From positions 168,036-212,216 of the forward strand of contig MNCI01005887.1 of NCBI GenBank assembly GCA_015680685.1: a stretch of 44,181 nucleotides of DNA. The letters are read 5' to 3'. Every line of letters begins with the position of its first letter. Positions within the stretch are counted from its first letter, which is position 1. A program made the position numbers and the translations under genes. Below, one piece after another: positions 20,336 through 32,594 of the stretch. The notes under the pieces are model-generated. The model worked only from the letters and a program-made list of their open reading frames with translations. It did not search any database and had not been told where the DNA came from. The DNA is from Gnetum montanum (lineage: Eukaryota > Streptophyta > Gnetopsida > Gnetales > Gnetaceae).

Positions 20336-20350
20336 TACCCCCATGATTAA
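20336..20350 (-). promoter_or_regulatory. 3' polypurine tract of element 3
   Basis: On the minus strand this reads TTAATCATGGGGGTA directly before the LTR start TGATAAATC, with CTCGAGGA upstream, as in element 2. Confidence 0.85.
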
Positions 20351-20539
20351 CTGAAAAATTTTCCTCGAGTTAAAACAAAATGAAGATGGAGTTCCTTAAA
20401 AAATTGGGAGGTAGATCTATATGACACTGACTTTTATATACATGACTCTCTAGTGCCATAGTGTAGTTTACAAAAATGAATACATGACATGATAATTTTG
20501 ATAAAAAAAAAAAAATCTTGGCAAGGTTGAGTGTAGCCT

Positions 20540-23217
20540 TATGTTGTTCTGGGTGGAGGTGGCTCTTCCATAGGTGTTTCCCCTTGTTGTCAAGCTTCTT
20601 GAATTGGTATTTGTTTATGAGTGCTTGCAACTTATTTGCTTTCATTTTGGGATTGTGGACCATCCATGTTGATGAACCAATGTTAGATGGATTTGGCACA
20701 TTTCATAGACATGGCAGTTGTGGAAACATCTGATTGGCTTTAATGTACCATGCCATAAACTGTCATAGCTCTTCTTCAAAAGCTCTGGCCATTTCTCTAA
20801 GTTCATGATAGTTTGTTAATCTTCTGGCTAGACTCGTTGCTACATCCTTCTAGCCCTTGGTAGCCAACCTTAACTCCTTATATTTTTGAGTTTGCTACTT
20901 GAAGTTTCTATAGAGCATCTTTTCTATTTGTAAATTCCTTCTCATATAAAACATAAGTGGTTGCTACTTGCTGTTCTAGTTCATTTTTGGGCTTGCTTGC
21001 TATTAACATGGTCAAATTATCATATCAAGGTTTTCTAACACCATGTATTCTTTTAAGTCTTTTATCTACAAGTCTTTATTTTTTACTTTCACTTAATAGG
21101 TTTGGGCCATGCTGTCCAAGATGGATTACCACTCAAGATTTTATGCTATAATTGATTTTTGCCTTTGCCATTTGGATCTCTTTCTCATTTATTTATTTAT
21201 AAATACCCACTTGGTCTCAGAAGTGTTTTCTAAGCCTTTCATGTTTTTTGACCTTATTTTGTCACATGCTAATTTTGATAGTTGATTTATGTTAGATAGC
21301 ACATACCTCCTTCATAGAAAGGGTTTTATTTTCTCTTGTGAGGTGGCTCATATCTTGGTTGATTCTCATTAGTTGCTCTCTCAATTGATGAACACTTCCT
21401 TCTAGAGTGTTTTTCTATTTCTCTACTGTGGTCAACCTCATGTTGTTTGTAGTAAGTTGTTTATTTTCTTCTTGTAAGGTAGCAAGTGCTTTGGCACGGG
21501 CATATGATTGGGCTTTGGCTACTGAAGCTTTCCATACTACCTTTTCTTTCTCATCTGCTATATCTTTATTGTTTCTCAAGAGGAAATTGATCTACTCAGT
21601 TATAAATTGTGCTATCTAGTTTGGTGCTATGAATTGGGTTGGATCTTTTCTTTATGCTCTCAGGGCTACAAGCTCTTCTTGTAATTAGTGAAGCGTATTC
21701 TCAACATGTTCTACCCTGGTTTCTACCATGATTAATTTTCCTTTGGTGGTAATCAATTTAGATTGTGTTGTAGTGATATCACTAGGAATATCAAATAGAT
21801 TTTTCATAACTTGTCCTATTTGCAATAGTCTATCCAACACATCTTCATGTTCTGTAGGAGTCATAGAGGTACTAGCTAGCATTTGAGCATCTTTGGCTCT
21901 AGAAATGTTAGCTAGTGGCACAACAAGTATATTAAAAGATTTTTTTAATGTGATCTGTGATCACTTCTATAGCTCCCACTGCATTATGATGCTACATCAC
22001 CACAACAATGGCTCTTTCTCTTAATTCAAGCACCACTTGGAATGATGTGGCATTCTTAAAAATTTATTGTGACCACTGGGCCTCTTCTCTTGACTACAAC
22101 GATATTTTTCCACTAGCAGGATTAGTTGAAATGGTTGGTTTAACTGCATCATCAATAACTTTGAATAAACTATCCTCTTCTCTACTTTCCCAACTGATAA
22201 TTTTTGTAATTTGCTGCAGATGACTCATTAAAGGTCTATACTCTTATAGCGATGGTGGTGGAACTTTTGGTTGCTACTGCTATTGTCTTGTGGGTTGGGT
22301 AGTCTCCTTAGTGCCTAGTTTTTCTTCTAATTGGTCCCTTTTGGGAGGCACTAGCTTAAGCATTTTAGCATAGGAAGCATTTTGTACCTTCCTCAATGCA
22401 TCATTTGTATACCCTTGGATACTAGCTCATTTACATAACTTCCGAATAAGGAAAGGGAATGGAAGTGTTAACTTCCCTACCTTCTTTTCTTCAAACCACC
22501 TTTGGATTTCTATGAAGTATAAGTGAGTGATGTTTGCATTGAATTTTTCCATTAATATTGCACTCTCTCTGGCCACATATGTAGAGATTCTATTCAGTCT
22601 TTTGGTAGGAAACAAGTGATAAGTGTGAATTTTGAAGTAGATCTTTTCTTCTATAGTCAATTCCATGTATTCTTTATCTTCTTTATCATATGCTTGCTAT
22701 AACCATAACTTCCTAGTGTTTATGTCAGATCTAGTTGATATTTGTGCCACCTTTGCTCCTTGATTAGGTACATTCAATACCTCTACAATTACCTTAATTG
22801 AGTAAGATGCTTAGATTCCTTCAATTTTGAATGTAGCATTAGCTTCTTAATTTTGCCAAAATTGGAGTGTTTCTCCTAGATGCCATTCTCCATTGTTTTT
22901 CAAAGTAGGCCACAAAGGAGATGACTGAAGTTGGGCCTTAAAAACTTCTAGAGAAAATTCCAAAAAATTGACCAAAGTTAAGTTTCACAATTATTGTTGA
23001 CATGATGGATTTTTTTGGAATAGCCTGAAGGCATTCAGTTGACATTGTAAGTTGTTGTCCCTAGACAAGTATTAGTGGAACATCTACTTCTACTTGAGTA
23101 GGTTGCTCAGTGGTAGGAGTTTATTGATGATTTTCTTACCTGTCCTCTTCTATGGCCTTATGGTCTCTTGCTTAATGGTTGTGGAAGTTCTCCTTGTGCT
23201 TCTATTTTTAGAGTCAT
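20540..23217 (-). pseudogene. ORF X of element 3
   Basis: Homologue of element 2 ORF X, starting at ATG 23217 directly after the conserved GATTGTAG. Matching blocks include EEKIYFKIHTYHLFPTKRLN, RISTYVARESAILMEK and GKLTLPFPFLIRKLC (22666-22427), SMTPTEHEDVLDRLLQIGQV (21921-21685), and near the end PNPSNIGSSTW (about 20690), paralleling PTPSNVGTLAW. The blocks lie in different frames, so this copy has both frameshifts and stops. At one site where element 2 has TAG this copy has CAA (KVAQIS), supporting a Gln ancestor there. In the Gln/Lys/Glu-rich middle it should also be coiled coil. Function unknown. Confidence 0.75.
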
Positions 23218-23496
23218 CTACAATCAATCAGGTTTTTGAAAATACTAGAATATTCTTATAAATGGGTAACAATTTAATATCTTACTCATACCCTTAGTTA
23301 TATCAAGTTCTTAGTTCATTATGATTGTAGAATTAGAAAAGTTTTCAATAATAATCCCATTATTACTTTAAATGAGTGGTAACACAAGTGCTTTACTTTT
23401 AAAAAATTCTTATTACGTTTCCTTAAACTTACCCTTATAATACCTTCTAGTTGTAAGCAATTTTGAAAAAATAGACTCAAATTTCCCTTAATAGCA

Positions 23497-23510
23497 CCTT
23501 CCATGACTAA
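23497..23510 (-). promoter_or_regulatory. Degenerate PPT-like motif in the ORF X leader, element 3
   Basis: The sense strand reads TTAGTCATGGAAGG, in the leader between the internal promoter-like module and ORF X, like 13129-13143 in element 2. Confidence 0.3.
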
Positions 23511-23697
23511 GGTCATCACTTAGAGATCACGTAGATTCAAAAATCACACAAATTGGGGTAATAATGAGCAAGTTATGGGTGCTAGAAGTTGAAGTGTCAG
23601 AGCTCTTGGCTACAAAGAAAAATTGGCAACAACTTCCTTCTTATGGAATTTGGAAATGGAAAAAAAAAAATTTCTAACTTTCCCATGCTATATATAG

Positions 23698-23748
23698 TAT
23701 TTATACGTGCGATATCATAAATGTGATATTGTAGATGCTTGCGATATC
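23698..23748 (-). promoter_or_regulatory. Internal promoter-like module of element 3 (GATATC and TATA)
   Basis: gatatc at 23711, gatatt at 23725 (14 bp on) and gatatc at 23743, with TATAAATA on the minus strand at 23705-23698 and a second TATATATAG just downstream. Distance from the TATA box to the ORF X ATG is about 480 bp, almost the same as in element 2 (about 475). Confidence 0.6.
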
Positions 23749-24089
23749 ATAGATATGATGTCACCATAGAAAATTAAAATTTCTAAATGTTTTTCTTGGA
23801 AAACATTAAGTCCCATAGGATAGTTAGAAGATATGAATCATGTTAAAAGGGTCTTGACATGGAGATGATGCTTCAATTGTGAAGAATAAGCATTGAAAGT
23901 CTATGATTAAGAAATATTGGGCTATGAAAGTATATGAGGTATTGATGGAATGGATGAGAAAGACAACATTGTTGTGTTATTAGAATGGATAGTGTGAATG
24001 ATATGGGAAGTGTTTATTGTTATTTATTGGAATTAGAAGGCTCAAGATAATGTGGAATCACCTAGTAGGTATAAAAAGACAACAATTAT

Positions 24090-24157
24090 ACAAGTGGGTC
24101 CTCCCCAAAGTAGGCTCCAACCCTTAATGCCCTTGTATAACCATGCCTAAAAGTGTC
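24090..24157 (-). other. Conserved non-coding block shared with element 2
   Basis: Counterpart of 13697-13764, with the identical core acaagtgggtcctccccaaa. See that entry. Confidence 0.65.
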
Positions 24158-24159
24158 CT

Positions 24160-25268
24160 TAAGTACTTAAGGAGTTGAATGTAACACATAATTGTTTAGG
24201 AAGACACACATATTACTACCACCAAATTGGAAAATAAATTCTATGTTACACAAAATCATAAATTATGATTTTTCAAACAGTGAGATGAAATGGGTTTAGA
24301 AGGGATTGTAGAAATTAGGACATGAGGTGTCTTACCATAGGAATAATGAATTCTTGTGTTTTATTAGTTGTTAAGGTAATCATTAGCCTTTCTATCCAAG
24401 ATTCAAACTAAGTCTAGACCACATTCCAATGACATCGCATCATTTCATCTCTTGGAATTATAATCATAAGACTATCAATGTTACAAGGAGTATTATCACT
24501 TGGTGTATTCTCCAAGGAAGGAGTTTATTCATGGCACTTTATTTTTATTTTTTACATTTTTAAGAACCCACCTACCTTCAAGCATGGGTAACATGTCTTT
24601 CTAGTGGGACCCCTAGAAAGTTATTTTGTGCTCTTTTATTTGTTATTTGTGTTAATCCTTTTAAGGTAGTACTTATTGTACTCTTACTTCCATTTTTCGT
24701 TAGATCTACAATGATATAATACAACCTTAGTAACATGATAGAACTTACAATAATAATCAAAAAAGAATCCACAAGTCTCCTTGACATTACACCCTTTTCA
24801 TTCCACTCGGTTCTTCACTTTTTTATCCAAGCATAATGATCACAAGTTTATTATTAGTTGTATGATAGAAAAGAGTATCATTATGGCCATGGTAAGAACC
24901 TCTTATTATTGGAATGGATGGATGGATGATGTGGGCTCATTGTGCAAATAATCATTTTCTTATGACTTGATAACATAGGGAAATTTTCACCTTATTAGGC
25001 TACATCTTTCCTTTATTTAAATGTGTTTTATTAATGATCAAAAATTATTTACAAAGGGTTTGAAACAAAGTATAAAAGAAATGGGAAAGATGGTAAAAAT
25101 TGTGAAAAGGTATAAAGGATGAAAAATATTAAAGAATTGAAAAATTTTAAAGAATGTGAAAAATTGAAGAAATGAGAAAGTATAAAAGAATGAGAAAAAT
25201 GTAAAAGAATGTGAAAAATTAAAAGAATTTTAAAACAAAAAATAAAAAATCACTTATTAATTCCTAAT
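24160..25268 (-). other. Spacer of element 3
   Basis: Non-coding and partly homologous to 13781-14753. The part near 25060-25250 is A-rich on the plus strand with repeats of aaagaatgtgaaaaatt type. Confidence 0.6.
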
Positions 25269-25460
25269 TCATGATAGGGCATCTTCCCCACAACTAAACT
25301 CTTGGGCAAGTGTTTGGAAAATGCTTCCTAGATCTCCTAGATCACACAATTTAGGTGGTTCTCTTATCATCTTTAGGGTTTTGACTTTGTTATGATTATC
25401 CCATGTGGTCTTGATGATAGCTGAGTTTTGAATATCTAAGTTCTTATTTTCCTTTTCCAC
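25269..25460 (-). pseudogene. Terminal pol fragment of element 3
   Basis: A short open segment ending LAQEFSCGEDALS. It sits where element 1 has the end of integrase (FQLSCGGDGHLC), and carries TTAGTTGTGGGGAAG at 25283-25298. No catalytic residues remain. It is best read as the last codons of integrase left after a large deletion, although homology upstream of the final residues is weak. Confidence 0.4.
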
Positions 25461-25740
25461 TGGTATGTGTTTATGAGTTGATATTTTTTTTCCAAGTCCT
25501 TGGAGTTATTTGCTTCAGATAGGAATTAGTAAGTGGTTCATGTGTATCCATGCATATTTTTAACAAATTAAGGCTCTCAGTTAATGGCCATGGGGATTCC
25601 TTTGGTTTTATGGCTTCTGCTCTTCTTTTTGGATACATTTGTGTCTCATTTTACTATGGATTGGTATAGTATATGTGTTAGTATTTTGAATATTCTATCC
25701 AATGTTGCACCCTTTTCTTTCAGCAATTGTGCATGAAATT

Positions 25741-26109
25741 CTATGTGTATGAATGGCTCCATTTTTGTCCTCTCTTGAGATTAGATAAATCTCTCATGTT
25801 TAGCCTAGCATCAATGGTGCTAAGCCATGCCCTCCCCATTATGATTGGGCATTCCTTATCAATATCCTTTACATCGATCACCAAGAAGTTTGTTTGGTAC
25901 GACCACCCATTGATAGTGGTTACTACATCATCAATCTGTCCCAAAGGGATGGAAATAGATTGATTTGCAAGCTCCAACTTGATGTTGCATTCCTTGAATG
26001 GTGGTAGGTTCCATGTTTGGTATGTGTGGTAAGAGATTAAATTGATTCTGGAACTTGAGTCTAGTAGAGCTTTGTATGATAGACTCCCAGCTACCCGTAG
26101 ATAGATCAA
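25741..26109 (-). pseudogene. Element 3 retroviral-type aspartic protease remnant
   Basis: Reads AGSLSYKALLDSSSRINLIS, then GWSYQTNFLVIDV and PIIMGRAWLSTIDARLNM. This is the plant gypsy protease pattern (ALLD-S/T-G..NL..., then PIILGRPFL.T..A.I...). The active-site triad is altered: DSS stands where DTG, DSG or DLG is usual, so the enzyme would be inactive. In a working element it cuts the gag-pol precursor. Confidence 0.8.
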
Positions 26110-28726
26110 AGGAACTCTTGGGTTAATTTACTTTTGCTGGAGTGGCCTTGCCTTAATCCAATTGATAACAACTATAGTGATCATGATAATCTATATTTTT
26201 AGACTCGATGATGATCGAAGCTTATCAAGAGTTAGAAGATTTATTTTAGGAGAATATGGTCTTGATAAAGCTCCTATTCTACCAGCCTTCTTTGGACTCA
26301 TCCTAAAGAAAGGACATTTTTTTATTTTTCCCTTAGCATTGCTAGTGAGATCTTCTATTCGTACATTTACTACCCTTGTAGCCTTTTTTTGTTGTGGCTA
26401 TGATGGCAATTCACCCTACATTGTAGGTGGTGGCACTAGTGGTAATGGATTTGCATGGGATTTGAGAGATTAGTTGCTTGTGGATGCATATGCAAGTTTG
26501 GATTAGTCCTTGGTGGAATTGGTTGGTAGTGTTATGATGGGTGATATTGTGGATTTTGAATAGTGGTGTTCATTGGTGAAATAGGATGCTGAACATAGTA
26601 TCCATAAGGATTAGGTTGTTGGTATGGATACTGTTGGCATGGAGGTGGCATGATCCATGATTGTGGCTATTGCCACTACTGATGATAGTGCTCCTACAAC
26701 TGTGATAAGGCTCTACTAGGATAGTACTTTGGTTGAGGTTATCATCTACAGTTACCTTGAGGATAAGGTAATTGTTTGGGCATTTTCTTTTGAATAAATC
26801 ATGGGTTCAGTGTATTATGCCTCAATTTCTTGCAAATGTACCATGACTAGACAACATCCCTTAGGATGATCTTATTGGCACATAGTGTAACCTTCATCAT
26901 CTATGGAGCTAGTGTCTGAGTACCCAGCTATTGAAGGAAATTTACAATTTTGTCCAAATTCTTTCTTCTTCTTTTTATCTCTGCCTTTGTTGAGCACTTG
27001 TTCTACTTTCTCCTCCATAATCTTTAGTGTCGTTGTACATCGTTCATCTATCGAATCCCACATATTTGCTACCTATGCTGCTGCATTGGTAATAGATTTA
27101 TGAATTGGTAGAATCTCTTTCTAGATGGCTTGATTTAAAGTTTCTTCCTCTTGGGTATCACATAGCTATGTATCTCTTTTCTAGATTGATGGATCCTTGT
27201 TGTATTCTTCACCTAATTCCCTTTTTTGAGTTCTCCTTCTTCTTTTACCATTTGATCGATGAACCTTTGAATCCAATGGGTAGTTAATTCTGATAGTCTT
27301 CCTTGGGCATAAATCCCAAGGGTCTTTCTTGTTTTTCTTCTCAACCCATCTATGATGTGCCTTAGCTATTCCTTTGATGAAAATCTATGATCTAGGCATT
27401 TGTGTAACAGTGAATAATATTTTTCCATCACTACATCAAGGGTCTCATGAGTCCCTTGTTCTAGTTTTGCATTTACTTTCTTAGGTTTGACACTCATGAA
27501 TATGTCTAATATTTATCATTGAAAATTTCAAACATGGTACTTCAGTGTCTGATGGATTCAAGTTCCAGTGACCTATACTAGCTTTTTGCTTCCTACACAA
27601 GTGTTCTAGGAAATAACTTCAATTTTTGCCAATCACTCTTTATGTTTTGAAGGGAACATGCATCATGGAATGCTTGAAGGTGATGTTGAGAATGAACATT
27701 GTAGCCTCCTTCATATTAGGACATGTTATTCATAGTTAGCCATTTGATTTGGCTATCTCACATGTGCCTTATTGGTATGTAGATTGCTTCCTGAATGTTG
27801 ATCATGTTTTAGGTTGTCACTAGGGGTTCATCATCATGATTAGGTTCAAAAGCTTTGTGGTAGTAGTGATCCCTTCTATGCTCATGCCTTTCTTGATCCT
27901 CTCTTCTATTTCTATGTCTTCTTCTTTCATACTCCTCATATTCTAAATTAGAATACCTTGAGTATTGGTCATGATGACCATGAGCTCTTCTCTTTTCCCT
28001 ATCAAAGTCTTGGTACTTGTGTTATCTCCTATCATAGTTCTTTGATGATTGTGATGAAGTAAAGGAGGTAGTACGAGAGCAGTGTTGGCTAGTTCCCCTT
28101 TCATGAATCTTGTGAGTTTCCTTGTAGGACTTGGTAGGATTCCTTGGTCTAGAGTCTCACTTGTATCTTGAGCTAGCAGCCTTCCCCTTTTGTGGCTCTA
28201 CCAAGGTAGAGTGAAGTTGGGTTTTGGTAGGTTCTTCTAGTCTAATGATAGGTTTCTTTAATGGCTCCTCATGGTTATGGTGGAGTTGTTCCAAAATGAA
28301 CTGATCAACATCAAGCTCTTCTATGAAAATAAATGTGTTAGTCTACTTCCCTTTGTTATGAACATGCTTAATTTCCATAGTATCATCCCTCTTTATCTAC
28401 TTCCTTGTAGGTTTGTAGGGTCTGGCCATGTGTTGAGTCACATGATACCTACCTTGGATCTAGTCCAAGTGCATTCCTCTTAGAGCAATTTGTAGCATGT
28501 TTAGTGTTGCATGTTCAGGAGGTAGAACTATGTTGCCTTGAAGATCTCTCCATCTCATTTTTCTATCTGAATGGAATATGAAGGTGAAGTCTGGATGGTA
28601 TGGATTAGTGTGAGCATAAGTACTACATGTTTGTAATGGCATTCCGCAATCTTCTTCATTAGCAATTCTATCACTACTCCTTCTTGTTTCCTTGGTAGGT
28701 GATAGTTGGTTATTATGTGAAGCCAT
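26110..28726 (-). pseudogene. Element 3 gag remnant
   Basis: N-terminal segment MASHNNQLSPTKETRRSSDR followed by PDFTFIFHSDRK and GNIVLPPEHATL (28726-28460). The capsid-like part near 27700-27450 reads LQAFHDACSLQNIKSDWQKL. MWDSIDERCTTTLKIMEEK (27063 on) is paralleled by MWDSLDNRFQTVLKIVEES in element 1. A broken zinc knuckle (MCQ.DHPKGCC, about 26880-26840) and a Gln/Pro-rich tail follow, then KKCPFFRMSPKKAG before the protease. Many stops and frame changes. Confidence 0.75.
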
Positions 28727-28844
28727 GTTATCATTTCTTGATGGTTTTTATTAAGTGTGTTTTATATTAAGGTCATGAGGAGTAGAGTTAGGTTCCAATA
28801 CAACAAACTTTGGAAAATTAATTACTTAATATAACATTGACTTA

Positions 28845-28862
28845 TCCCTAGCAATAGCATCA
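28845..28862 (-). promoter_or_regulatory. Decayed tRNA-Asp primer binding site (element 3)
   Basis: On the minus strand this reads TGATGCTATTGCTAGGGA. Relative to TGGCGCCGTTGCCGGGGA all six differences are G-to-A or C-to-T transitions. Confidence 0.65.
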
Positions 28863-28863
28863 A

Positions 28864-30351
28864 TGATGAGTGGTGGAGTATCCAACACCCAATCATACAA
28901 GATACAAGTGTTCACATGCAATCTTGGTTGAACTTCATAGATAAGACACTTTGATTATACTAGTAATTGATTAGTGTTCATGATTGTTGTCTTTCCACAT
29001 GAGTTAGTAAAATCAATGCGTATGGTTTAGCTCATGGTGAGGTATATGACATTGATTTTGTATTGATCATTGTGCTCCTAATAAACATGAAGTAAAAGTA
29101 AAAGTTTCTAAATCTAAGTAACAGTAAAAAAAATCTAAACTATCCTATGCGGTGAGTAGCTAGTCCTAATCTTCCAATCACACCTTAGACTTTGTGCAAC
29201 TACTATTGGGATTACCAAGTATCTCACTACTGAGCATACCAAGTGATAGTACTATTGGGTTACCGAGTAGTTACACTTATGTGTTCAAGATCAGTTGTAC
29301 TCATTCTGCTNNNNNNNNNNNNNNNNNNNNNNNNNNNNNNNNNNNNNNNNNNNNNNNNNNNNNNNNNNNNNNNNNNNNNNNNNNNNNNNNNNNNNNNNNN
29401 NNNNNNNNNNNNNNNNNNNNNNNNNNNNNNNNNNNNNNNNNNNNNNNNNNNNNNNNNNNNNNNNNNNNNNNNNNNNNNNNNNNNNNNNNNNNNNNNNNNN
29501 NNNNNNNNNNNNNNNNNNNNNNNNNNNNNNNNNNNNNNNNNNNNNNNNNNNNNNNNNNNNNNNNNNNNNNNNNNNNNNNNNNNNNNNNNNNNNNNNNNNN
29601 NNNNNNNNNNNNNNNNNNNNNNNNNNNNNNNNNNNNNNNNNNNNNNNNNNNNNNNNNNNNNNNNNNNNNNNNNNNNNNNNNNNNNNNNNNNNNNNNNNNN
29701 NNNNNNNNNNNNNNNNNNNNNNNNNNNNNNNNNNNNNNNNNNNNNNNNNNNNNNNNNNNNNNNNNNNNNNNNNNNNNNNNNNNNNNNNNNNNNNNNNNNN
29801 NNNNNNNNNNNNNNNNNNNNNNNNNNNNNNNNNNNNNNNNNNNNNNNNNNNNNNNNNNNNNNNNNNNNNNNNNNNNNNNNNNNNNNNNNNNNNNNNNNNN
29901 NNNNNNNNNNNNNNNNNNNNNNNNNNNNNNNNNNNNNNNNNNNNNNNNNNNNNNNNNNNNNNNNNNNNNNNNNNNNNNNNNNNNNNNNNNNNNNNNNNNN
30001 NNNNNNNNNNNNNNNNNNNNNNNNNNNNNNNNNNNNNNNNNNNNNNNNNNNNNNNNNNNNNNNNNNNNNNNNNNNNNNNNNNNNNNNNNNNNNNNNNNNN
30101 NNNNNNNNNNNNNNNNNNNNNNNNNNNNNNNNNNNNNNNNNNNNNNNNNNNNNNNNNNNNNNNNNNNNNNNNNNNNNNNNNNNNNNNNNNNNNNNNNNNN
30201 NNNNNNNNNNNNNNNNNNNNNNNNGCGTCTCATCAATAGGCTAGCACACATCCCATAATATCATTTATACAATAACATATGGTGAGATATGATAATGTAT
30301 CTACGATATCATAACTATGATATCATTGGCTTAAAATTTTTGGTTTTATCA
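28864..30351 (-). repeat. Element 3 5' LTR (right copy, gapped)
   Basis: Starts TGATGAGTGG and ends GGTTTTATCA. On the minus strand GATATC lies at 30319 and 30305, 14 bp apart. It differs from the left copy by roughly 12 percent over the first 300 bases by eye. Confidence 0.9.
29311..30224. other. Assembly gap (914 N) inside LTR
   Basis: Long frames across this interval are artefacts. Compared with the 862-bp left LTR, only about 290 bp should be missing. Confidence 1.
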
Positions 30352-30356
30352 AATGG
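30352..30356. repeat. Target site duplication, right of element 3
   Basis: aatgg, identical to 19469-19473. Confidence 0.9.
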
Positions 30357-31310
30357 TTTATAGAATAACATAAGTAAATAATATGTTATCTTGGTTGTGT
30401 CTGATGGTATACAGAAAGATAAAAGTGATCATACACGTGTGTATACAATTTTAGTATGACATGAAAGACATATAACAAAAACCTTCCATCATAGACTCTA
30501 TGGTTGCAAATATAACTTAATATTTCAATCCATAAATCTTATTGTTGTATTTACAATTTAGTGCATTGTGTTTCTTGTTTTTATTAGTATTTATATTGAA
30601 AAGCAAAACTTTTCCCAATTGCTTGGAGAAGCATCGACTGATATGAGGCCTACTCAGAGCATTTTGCATGGGGTAGATTATTGAGAAAAATATCAATAAG
30701 GTTTAATGTATGGTTACATGAGTTCTAGACCTTGCAATTTGGCACCACCCAAATGATTCTTTGCTACCATACGAAGCTCATGCCATACCATTCAGTTGAC
30801 TATTAAGGTTACAATATGAGAATTCTTTGAATGAGCACACACTGAGAAATGTAGGCGCATTAGTGGGGAAATGTCCCTAGAGTTACCCTAGGTGTTGTTG
30901 CTATGCACTTATTCTTTGAATGAGCTGCACCAATTAGGAAGGGCTTTAGCCAAGGAATAATCCATTCCAATTAAATATTTTTTATTTTGGATAAAGAAAA
31001 ATAGAGAACTGAAATACTAATATAGAAACAACTTTGTCAAAAGAAAAAAAGAAAAATAGAGAGAGAGAGACTATTCTCTTGTAGTTAACTATTCTACTAC
31101 CTCTATTCTATTTAATACATAGGCCTTAGTGCTTATTATGCATCTCCTTATTATTCTCTATTTTGGGTTTGTTTTATGTTTACTCAAACTTTATTACTAT
31201 TACAACCATGGATTACCTTATGGTTATGTATTCATGATTTGAATATTTATTATATATAACTTACCATTCTCAATAAACTTGGTTTCTTTACTTGTGAACC
31301 TTAAATTTCA
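30357..31310. other. Unassigned AT-rich stretch
   Basis: No gene, LTR edge or named repeat seen. The direct repeat attctttgaatgagc occurs at about 30821 and 30912. Confidence 0.4.
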
Positions 31311-31319
31311 ACAATCTTA

Positions 31320-31740
31320 CAGTGACACTTAAGCCCCAAATAGAGATAAGAAGAAGAAGTGATGATCATGGTAATACTAATTTTGTTGCATTTCATATAA
31401 CAAAGGATACTAAGTGTAGCACATAGATTATTGATAGTGATTGCTCCAACCACATGACATTAAATTCATGCTCCTCTTATACGTAAAGATTCATCACCTC
31501 ACAATGAAAGTACTTTTGTAATAGAAAGAATAATAATAAGGTTAGGGAGGATTGTTGCTCATTCCCTTCATCATCATTGTCTATTATGAGTGATGATCAA
31601 TAAGATCATATTTATAAAGATCAAACAAATGAATTACTTACTCCTTCCCTAGAAAAAAGCAAAGGCACAATGTTCATAAGTAGGAAAAAGAAAACTTATG
31701 TTGGAAAAGTAGGTTGTATAAGGGTAGACAATGACAATCA
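31320..31740 (+). pseudogene. Ty1/copia fragment: protease region
   Basis: Translates with stops to DDHGNTNFVAFHITKDTKCS, then IIDSDCSNHMT, close to the Copia protease signature 'WIIDSGCSNHMT'; the active-site Gly is replaced by Asp. A short downstream part (KSKGTMFISRKKKTYVGK) may belong to the same fragment. No LTR was recognised. Confidence 0.6.
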
Positions 31741-32579
31741 ATAAATTAATATGATTGCTGTAAACCTTTGAAAAAGTAGGAGCATTTTTATTAAAAATTT
31801 AAAATTTTATGAAGTAACTTGAAGGAACATACCTTTCCAAAAAATAAAATTATAAGCATTTGATAGACTAATGTAATGAATAATAGCCATAAGTAGCCAT
31901 TAAAAAGGTGTCTTCTCAATTTTATATGCCAAATTAATTTGGTCATATGATGTACCACTTGGTCTCTATGAAGTCTTATAAGTAGGAGGCCATTTACCTA
32001 TTTTATATCAAGGATTTGCAATTCACTTGTACTTATTTGTTGTTGTCATGGATGAATTAACAAAGGAAATATAAGATGAAGTTCCTTGGTGTGCACTATT
32101 TGCAAATTATATTATATTGGTGGATATAGCTCAAGAAAATATTGCTTCTAAAATGGAAAAGTGGAGACATGCTTTAGATTTAAAAAGCCTAAAAATTCGT
32201 AGAGGTAATGCCTTATATATTGAATGTAATTTTAATAAAGGCATAAATAATGGTAAAATAGAAGTAATAATTTGAAGGTAAAAAGCCCCTCATTGTAAAT
32301 AGTTTTGCTACCTAAGATTAATACTTTAATCAGATGGTGAAATTAATAAAAATATAAGAAATAGGATTGAGGTAAGATGGTCAAAGTGGAAATATACTAG
32401 TGGTACTTTATGTAATGAAAGAATCCTAATGAAACTAAATAAAAACTTTTATAGGATAGTTTTCAAGCTTGCTATCTTGTCTGGTGATGAATGTCAAGAA
32501 ATAAAAAATATGCATGAATAATAAATCATTGCAATAGAAATATGAATGCTTAAATGGATGTTGAATGTTACAATAAGAG

Positions 32580-32594
32580 ATAAATTACATAATA
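32580..32594. repeat. SINE target duplication, left copy
   Basis: ataaattacataata. The right copy at 32755-32769 differs only in having g for a at one base. Confidence 0.8.

Larger units (their letters stand above)
19474..30351 (-). mobile_element. Element 3: gypsy element with gag, protease and extra ORF X, no polymerase
   Basis: About 10.9 kb including a 914-N gap. It is bounded by LTRs and a perfect 5-bp target duplication. Sense order: 5' LTR, decayed tRNA-Asp primer site, gag (28726 to about 26110), aspartic protease remnant (26109-25741), pol end (25460-25269), spacer, conserved block, promoter-like module (23748-23698), ORF X (23217 to about 20540), polypurine tract, 3' LTR. Reverse transcriptase, RNase H and catalytic integrase are missing. 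The layout equals that of element 2, but the sequence is clearly diverged, so this is a second subfamily rather than a recent copy. Confidence 0.9.

Noticed and set aside
29194-30258. Long open frames on both strands
   Set aside because: They consist almost wholly of N from the assembly gap.
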